Source: Euwallacea fornicatus
Taxonomy: Eukaryota; Arthropoda; Insecta; Coleoptera; Curculionidae
Direction of reading: 5' to 3'
Assembly: GCF_040115645.1 (NCBI RefSeq)
Contig: NC_089577.1
Coordinates: 1,674,001 to 1,738,000 of the forward strand
DNA length: 64,000 nt
A model generated the notes under the pieces. The model saw only the letters and a program-made list of their open reading frames with translations. It was not told where the DNA came from and searched no databases. This document shows, piece after piece, positions 57,400-64,000 of the stretch (positions are counted from its first letter, which is position 1; every line of letters starts with the position of its first letter). The position numbers were made by a program, and so were the translations under genes.

Positions 57400-59866
57400 T
57401 CAGTACGACTCCTCGCCGCTCTCCATATCTGAAAGGAGAATTTTCTTGTCCTCTTTATTTTTGGCGACGAACGAGGGGGGCTCGAAGCACGGCTGCAACA
57501 ATACTCAGACTAAATCACTTTTCAACAATATCAAAATAGATGAAGATTCGTTAGGAAAAAACGTAAAGAAATTTCAATATATAAAATTGCCAAACATACC
57601 GTCTCGCACACGTTCATATTACAGCAGTTCTCAATGGTGACCTCGCACTGCTCAGTGGTGGGCTGCGGCCTGTACGTCAATGGAGTGACGTTTCTGGGGG
57701 TGACACTTCGCGTCACTACCATCCTCTTGGTGACCCTTGGGCGTTTGCGCTTAGATGTGAAGTGATACGCAACAAAGATCACATTAATCGTCACCAGCAC
57801 TGCCACTATGATCACTAACGCCATGTAACTGCTGTCCAAGGAAACTTTCTCCAGGAAGTTCCTGCCATAAAATGGAGAAGCCTCAGAGTACAATGACGGA
57901 GTAGTAAAATTGTTTTCGGTAATTGCGAAAGAAGCATCTTCGAGACATCGGCATTGCTCGTCTTTTGAGATCAAATAGTCCTCATCATTGACGTGAGAGC
58001 TATCTTGACAGAACAAGTGACATTGATATTTGAATCCTAAGCCGATATCACATCTGTCTCCGGTATAATTAGGGTTGCAAGCACAGCGGGGCTGTCCTGA
58101 AATTAAGACACAGCTGCCCCCGTTGAGGCAGTAGCTTAGGCAGGCGTCGACCTCGCAGCGCTCGCCGCTAAATCCCGAAGGGCAACGGCACTGTGCGAAG
58201 CCCTTACGGGTTAAATGACAAGTGCCGTGCACGCAGTAGTTACGGCAATCTTCGACTTGGCAGTACTGCCCCGCATAGCCCGGTTTGCAGATGCAAATGC
58301 TCCCTGTAAAAAATTTGAAATTATCTCGGCACTGGGACAGTTATCATTTGAGAAATTTGGGCATACAAAAAGCGTACACTAAGTGCGATAAAGCGTCCGC
58401 TTAAAGGTGCGTGAGTTATTAGAAAAAACCAGTTAATTGTCGCATCCGATATACATTTTTTAGCTGCCCGAATTCTCCGTGGCATTAATCACAAGAATTT
58501 ATTTATTTCACAGGAAAGAAACTTTGCTAATAATAAAAAAATGAATGTACCCGCCAAAGATCCTCCATTCAAACACTCAACAGAAGTAGCGTCGCGCTCA
58601 GGTGTCACTGTCTCCATCTCCTTAACATTTCCCAGGTAATGTTTCATCGAATTCTTCAAATGTTCGCAGTCGGAATAGTCCCGAATTTGCACCGGTTTGC
58701 CAATAATCCCCCAAGGAGTATCCGTGAACTCCTTGATCTTCGCAGGGAAGTCTTTGCGGGTCTTCGATAATCTAAAAAAAAAAAGTGATTTTAGTACCCC
58801 ATGCAGATTCCAAAAGGGCCACAAACAAACCTCCAAATAGCGTGGTTGCTGTCGTCAGTCCAGTAAATGAACGACTCGTCCACGGCTATTCCAAACGGTT
58901 TGATGTGAGTGTCTTCGCAGACAATTTCGCGTTCTTTGCCATCCAAGTTGGAGCTTTCGATGCGGAAATAGATTCCCTCCCTCAAATCTGCCCAGTAGAG
59001 ACGACCGAATCTATAGTCTACCACAATGCCTGTGGGCTGTTTAAGATCGGATTCGATTATAGTCGTGCGGTTTAATCCGTTGAGTAACGCTCTCTCTATT
59101 GTTGGATGAAAGATGTTGCGATTGGTCCAGTAGATGTATCTAGAAAGAGGCGACAAGGTTCAGTTAAGATCCATAGGGAAAGGAAGGACTTACAATTATG
59201 CGATGTTAGAAAACGGGAAATGGGGTCAAAAAGGCATGCGTCGTTTGAAATGCATCGATCAGATGATTTTACAGAAATCTGAGTATCAGGTCATCTTGAA
59301 CCCACCGATTGTCAGATTTTCAACATTCCGGTTCTAACCCGATTGTTATTACTTCAATTTTGAAATAATTCAAATTAACCAGAGTTAATTAATGAAGCAA
59401 GCTTTTGAGGAATATACAGCGTCCTCGATATTGCCATTGCACTTCTCTTCTTACCTGCTACAAATATTGATGGCGATCCCTCTCGGATGCATATCAGAAT
59501 TAAACTCGAAAAGCTTCTTCGGTTGCTCTTCCTCTGAACGATTTAACTTCAAATACTTAATGGTCCGGTCGTTGAAATTCGTCCAATACAGTACGTCATC
59601 GAAAGGATCCAGAGCCAGACCCTGTATATCATCCTCGAGGCCGCCAATGATGGGGGTGGTTTTAGTTTCTGTCACCTCGGTCTCCTTGGCAACACGAACC
59701 CGGATGATGCTGTCGTTTTGCATTTCTCTATCGCTGACTACGAACTCTTCCCTTAGATTGTCAAACGTCAAAGCCTTTAAATCGGTGAATTTGTTTACGC
59801 TTGCGCTGAGCAAGGATCCATTGTGCAACAGAAGCTCGATTTGGCCCTTGACGGCGACTGCAATTT
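57400..59866 (-). CDS. cue: Cueball, LDL-receptor-like type I membrane protein (5' end uncertain)
   Basis: Supported exons: 59866-59455, 59139-58831, 58771-58551, 58303-57600 and 57492-57400; phases agree and give 579 codons including stop. The order is an LDL-receptor class B (YWTD) propeller (VLYWTNFNDR, YIYWTNRN, RLYWADLR, FIYWTDDSN), then EGF-like modules rich in Cys (CICKPGYAGQYC, CRCPSGFSGERC, CACNPNYTGDRC). A membrane span follows (MALVIIVAVLVTINVIFVAY) with a basic stop-transfer (SKRKRPRVTKR) and a cytoplasmic tail ending CETPCFEPP and EEESY-like GEESY. This is the cueball plan; in flies cueball acts in germ cells and fertility. The signal-peptide exon is not firmly placed. The small last exon is easily missed; reading through its donor gives an unrelated tail. 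Confidence 0.9.
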
Positions 59867-60451
59867 CTGCAATATTTAGGGCAATTAAAATTTCGGAATT
59901 GTGTTATCGTACTAAATAGCGATAACCCCTTATGTAAAATGCATTCTTGGGATTTACGCCGGTGTTTTGCTTTTGATAGTAGAAGCCAAACAAGAGCAAC
60001 AGTTTTTATTGATGGAGCCTGTTTTCTAGTTAAGTGCGATCTTTTATGTATGCATAAAAACAAAGATGGGAGGAGTTGATAAGAATGTTTTGTAACATAT
60101 ATATATATAAGGGTCTTCCCATTGTATCTACAAGCCACTCAAAAACACATGCGTTTGACCGTGCCTTAGCACTATTATCGCCTAAGATAATTACTTATTT
60201 AAAAGTCATCAGTATTCACAAATACACTCGAGTTTAAAGGTGGTGGAGCGACGACAATCTGTAGTATTTGCTATTTTTAATCAAACGTTTAACTTTGGAG
60301 ATTTTTCTGAATGTCAAGGAGAGATATCTTGCGCCACCGCACATATCAACCGGTGCCCCTTTGGATACCTTTCGATAAGTTAAAAAAGGTGTTTAGCCTT
60401 CACGGCGCCCCCTATAAGTAAACCTCTTAAGCTAATTAAATTGCGTCACAC

Positions 60452-60539
60452 ATCCAGGGATAATGGTCGGGAGTGTGACCACCAGCAGCGAATTAAAGAA
60501 AATATAGTTAAAATAGCGAATTTTGCGACTATTTAACAT
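60452..60539 (-). CDS. cue: Candidate first exon of cueball (signal peptide)
   Basis: ATG at 60539 opens MLNSRKIRYFNY and then a hydrophobic run (IFFNSLLVVTLPTII), resembling a signal peptide. Splicing at GTGTGA (phase 1) to an alternative acceptor at 59857 would give ...PGFAVKGQ, in frame with the propeller. The donor is weak. The better-looking acceptor at 59866 would create a stop codon with this exon, so the true first exon may be elsewhere. Confidence 0.3.
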
Positions 60540-61680
60540 TATCATTATTACAAATTTTGACGGAAACAATAAATAATGCATTTCGTCCGTTTTTGCACAA
60601 CTAGAACAATAATAATTGATACGATGAGGTTCGCATATTACATCCAATTTGAAATTTTACCGAAGGCTCCTAGTTCACCACACGTAGATAAGAGATCAAC
60701 GAGAGAAAGCACCATGCCGTTACCTTGGCTTTATTGCCGGTACTACCTTAAGAAAGTCTACCTTTTTCTACTTGCTAGTAGTGGTTAATCGATTGGGGAA
60801 AAAAGTGCGAAGGTTGATTTCACATGGTAATTAATCATAATATCAGTCCGTTATTGCCGAAGTCAGTGACATGGCCGAAGTCACGTACACTTACAGATTT
60901 GGGCTTAGTAGGCAGATTTTTGCTTGTTGACAGATGGTCAATTAAAGAACAATGGCAGTGACTTGGTGGGATCTATCGGTAATGGGACACTGCCGCGATA
61001 ATCGCTCAAATTAAACACTCTCATAATGGGTGATGTAACACACAAGGAGCTATGTACTTAGTCAACACATCAGGGCCTAGATTTTTAAATCTGGAAAATA
61101 GAACACTCCCGGAGGATGCAGTAAAAATAAACTGTATTCGCTAATATTCTACATGTCTTTACAGTGTTGATTGAACTGTTTTGCTGTTTTTCCCAGTGAA
61201 AGTTGTACTCTCCACGTTGGATAGTTGAAACTTAGAGAATAAAATAATGCTTCCGGCAAACGACGTCAAATTAACACGTGCTTGTTTGCAATGCGCGCGC
61301 AGGGTCTCTTTCGATAAGCCGTTTTAGCATTATTCCCCGTGGAATGGTGTGCTGCAAAAATGAGAGAATTTCGCCTCGGGTGATGACCCAAAAATTAAAA
61401 AAAATGCCTCCTCAATGACAAAAAGTTGCGTGCATCACGTGCCAAAAGTGACGTCGTCCACTTATATCAGTTTCCTCCTACTAGTTCACGTAAATACGCC
61501 AACAGGCAATTTTAATGCTTATTGTAAATTTCACAACAGCATATTATGAAAAATCTCATAAAGACACATTCAGTTGTATTGAGAAGAGATTGATGCTTGC
61601 CCCTAGGAAAATTTTTAATTTGATTCTTTAAAAATCGTGTCCATTGTTTGGCTAAATAACGTGCATCACGGGAGATACGT

Positions 61681-61720
61681 TTGTTTTTTTGTTTTTTTGT
61701 TTTTTTTTTGTTTTTTTTTA
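61681..61720. repeat. T-rich low-complexity tract
   Basis: Blocks of seven to ten T separated by single G. Confidence 0.85.
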
Positions 61721-62251
61721 TTAAAACAGGGTAATACAATAAAAGTTATGTTTCGTAGGAGCACACGCAAAGTTTTTCTTTTGTATAAAACTTACAATAA
61801 AATCGAATTAAAATTGGCACACGTGCAAGCATCGACCTTCAAAGCACAAGTAAAAGTCAATTTTATCAAAGTGTGCTTTTGAAGTGTGAGATAGAGATTT
61901 TGAATGCAAAAACGTGTACTGAAGTATGCCATTTCCAGTACATGATGTCCCAAATTTGTTTTGATGATTTTGAGAATCGTAAATCCGGTCGCAGATCGAA
62001 GGCGCATTTTCAAATGTGGCAAAACATGTAAGACATTATGGAAATTATGTCACCAAATAAACCAGTACAATGGAAGGCGCATATGTACACCAGGAACATG
62101 GGTACCGCTAGTGATAAATGTGGCCTAAATGATTGTACTGAGACGTCCGAAGACACAAGTAGTGCTGCCACATTCGTAAATGTAGTTTTTATATGTGAAC
62201 TATTAGAATTAAAAATCCATAAAATTGTGATGTTTTTCTTCCCGGCATATA

Positions 62252-62830
62252 CAGGGTGGTCATTTAGTGCGGTCTCGGAAGATAACACATTGCTAAACAA
62301 TTTAATATTTTGAATTTCTTTTTTTGCGTTATATAGAACTCGATTATGGGTACCTTCTAAAATTATTTTCGTTTTATACAGGGCGTTCTAAATAAGTGAA
62401 AAATATCAACGTTATGTTTTTTTAAATAGGACGCCCCATGTATTAATATTGGTTTAGATTTCTTGAGAAAAATAAATGTAAGCTTCATTAAGGTTTATTT
62501 GACCTAAATCTTAAGGATTTCGAAATAATTAAGTTTTTTATTTAAATTCATGCAATTTTAAAAACTTTGTTTTGAAGGAAGTTTAAACTGGAGTAAATCG
62601 AAATTCATACCAAACCTTAGATATGAGACGTATTTTATGCCAGAATTATTAAAATTGAAACATCCCATACAGTGCGTCCAAAAAATAACATGAAAATTGC
62701 ATTCTTTTTGAAAGGAAATAACTTGCTTAATTTAGATAGAACACCCCATATTTTATTACTCGAAATAAGAGATAAACATATGACTAATCAAAAATCGTTA
62801 CACCTTCCTATACCTAAATGTACAGGTTTT
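62252..62830. mobile_element. Copy 2 of the CAGGGT inverted-repeat element, inverted and truncated
   Basis: It starts with the same CAGGGTGGTCATTTAGTGCG end preceded by TA (62250-62251). Its core is the reverse complement of copy 1 (16808-17528), with differences scattered at roughly one in twenty bases or fewer. It stops at ACAGGTTTT (62829-62830), a few bases before where the second terminal repeat should begin. The whole second repeat, about 138 bp, is therefore missing. Confidence 0.88.
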
Positions 62831-62839
62831 CTTTGAAAA

Positions 62840-64000
62840 ATAAGATTTAAGAAAAGGTAGCAAAATTACGAAGGCGTTCAGAAAAACCGAAACTCCTCAA
62901 ACCGAGATCGAGTCTAAGTTAGTTTACGATTTAAACTTTTACATGAAAAATCGAAAGATCAAATTGATTATGGAGTCACCTTGAGTCAGATTGATTATAG
63001 CATAAGACTAGGTGAACATGAATAGGAAGATTTGATCAGATAAACAACCAAAGCTCAAATCACATGATATACGTATTTTTTCATAAAACAAGAGGTGTGT
63101 AGGAAGTATAAAGTCCGCAACACACTCAACCGATCGGGGAAAGCAATTGAATGACCCTGACCCTGATATGAATTCTTAGTTACAGAAGCTTGGGGGGGCA
63201 ATAGAACCGCCGATTGTCTTGCGAAAGAAGCGGCGGCCGTCTTCGCTGGCCCTTGGAATATCCAGAAAAATGCAAAAAAGAACATCATAGTAGATCGGTG
63301 TGGTCGACAACGCTAAATGTACACTACGCATGGAGGATGAGGAAACTGCTTAACTGGTGAAAGATTTGAGTAACTCGGAAAAACACAAATCCGACCATCG
63401 GATTTCCACAAAAGCTCTCAACGGCACAACTGACTTTACGACAACTAATTTCCCAGATTGAACGGAAATTTTCTTAATTTTGGAAATTATCTTTCGGGCA
63501 AAGCTGCCGGTGCAACGGTCCAGTGTACCACGTGACGCATTAGATTTGCCAGGTGGCGACGCAGGGGCAGTTACTTGAGTCTGTACACCTATAGGGTGGT
63601 CTAACAATAACACTGCGCGCACGCATTTTATGTATTTTTCGATATCTACTTGGGTATGTCTAAATACATTATGTCTCAGCTGCAAAGGTAAGGAATCAAG
63701 TAGTCATTTAGTACTTCAAATTTTTACTACTGATTCCTCTTCAAAGTCTACAAGCTTTGATCAATCAAAACACTATGCATTTTTAAGGGTGACGTTTTGA
63801 TATAAATAAAAACATCCTTAATCTGTAACACCTAATATTTTGATGATAACAGTAAGGAATCGTGTGCAAGCTTGAATGTTCCCATTCGCTTTTCTACTCA
63901 AAATTATATGTATAATTAGCAAAGCGTTATATTTGATCTGGTTATTAATTGCAACTTCATTTGCATATTGAGTATAATAGCAGGATGGCATTGGAGCTCT
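62840..64000. other. Window end with retroelement debris
   Basis: No intact gene. It contains the RNase H relic described separately. Confidence 0.4.
63187..63315 (+). pseudogene. Retroelement RNase H domain relic
   Basis: The frame reads GGNRTADCLAKEAAAVFAGP and continues to a stop at about 63315. GN-x-x-AD-x-LAK is the C-terminal signature of the RNase H domain found in many insect non-LTR retrotransposons. No reverse transcriptase is visible upstream, so this is a small decayed piece. Confidence 0.45.

Larger units (their letters stand above)
59870..62250. other. Region upstream of cueball
   Basis: Apart from the candidate exon no coding sequence is supported. It has an (AT)n run at 60097-60109 and a long T tract interrupted by single G at 61681-61720. 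Confidence 0.4.

Noticed and set aside
59392..59919. 175-codon plus-strand frame
   Set aside because: Antisense shadow of cueball exon 2, which has YWTD motifs on the minus strand.
63055..63288. Hydrophobic minus-strand start MMFFFAFFWIF as a cueball signal exon
   Set aside because: No donor in the needed phase follows the hydrophobic part and it overlaps the RNase H relic.

Overview
The window is nuclear DNA from an insect. It carries intron-rich genes with GT-AG splice sites, an insect-type cuticular protein gene, homologues of biniou (FoxF), abstrakt and cueball, and a heavy load of Tc1/mariner and piggyBac DNA transposons. A beetle or another holometabolous insect seems likely, but the sequence alone does not fix the order. 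No bacterial, CRISPR, rRNA or convincing tRNA feature was seen. All gene models below were built by hand, by matching donor and acceptor sites to reading phase.

Layout. 1-1.8 kb: no recognisable gene. 1.8-6.2 kb: three decayed Tc1/mariner elements inserted almost end to end. 8.1-11.4 kb (+): a three-exon gene for a secreted Val/Pro-repeat cuticle protein with a clear TATA box and initiator. 11.4-21.4 kb: a long non-coding stretch with one inverted-repeat element (16.8-17.5 kb). 21.4-25.2 kb (+): a two-exon FoxF gene. 27.5-41.1 kb (-): a 19-exon transmembrane adenylyl cyclase of 1131 aa whose introns hold at least six transposon insertions, some nested three deep. 41.9-43.8 kb (-): intronless DDX41/abstrakt, head-to-head with a 14-exon importin-4 gene (44.2-48.6 kb, +). 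48.9-49.2 kb (-): a tiny two-exon complex III subunit gene (UQCR11 type). 50.2-53.6 kb (-): two tightly spaced genes, an unknown 244-aa cysteine-cluster protein and a CCDC66-like coiled-coil protein. 54.5-55.2 kb: an inverted-repeat element. 57.4-59.9 kb (-): cueball, an LDL-receptor-like type I membrane protein, with its first exon uncertain. 62.3-62.8 kb: a second, truncated copy of the 16.8-kb element. About 63.2 kb: a retroelement RNase H relic.

The genes do not form one pathway. Housekeeping genes (abs, IPO4, UQCR11, the CCDC66-like pair) are packed between 42 and 54 kb. The developmental gene FoxF sits in wide non-coding flanks. Transposons have accumulated in gene-poor DNA and inside the cyclase introns, yet the cyclase reading frame is intact. 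The most unusual structures are the nested insertion stack in cyclase intron 10 and the family of elements ending in CAGGGT, of which two members still carry transposase fragments.
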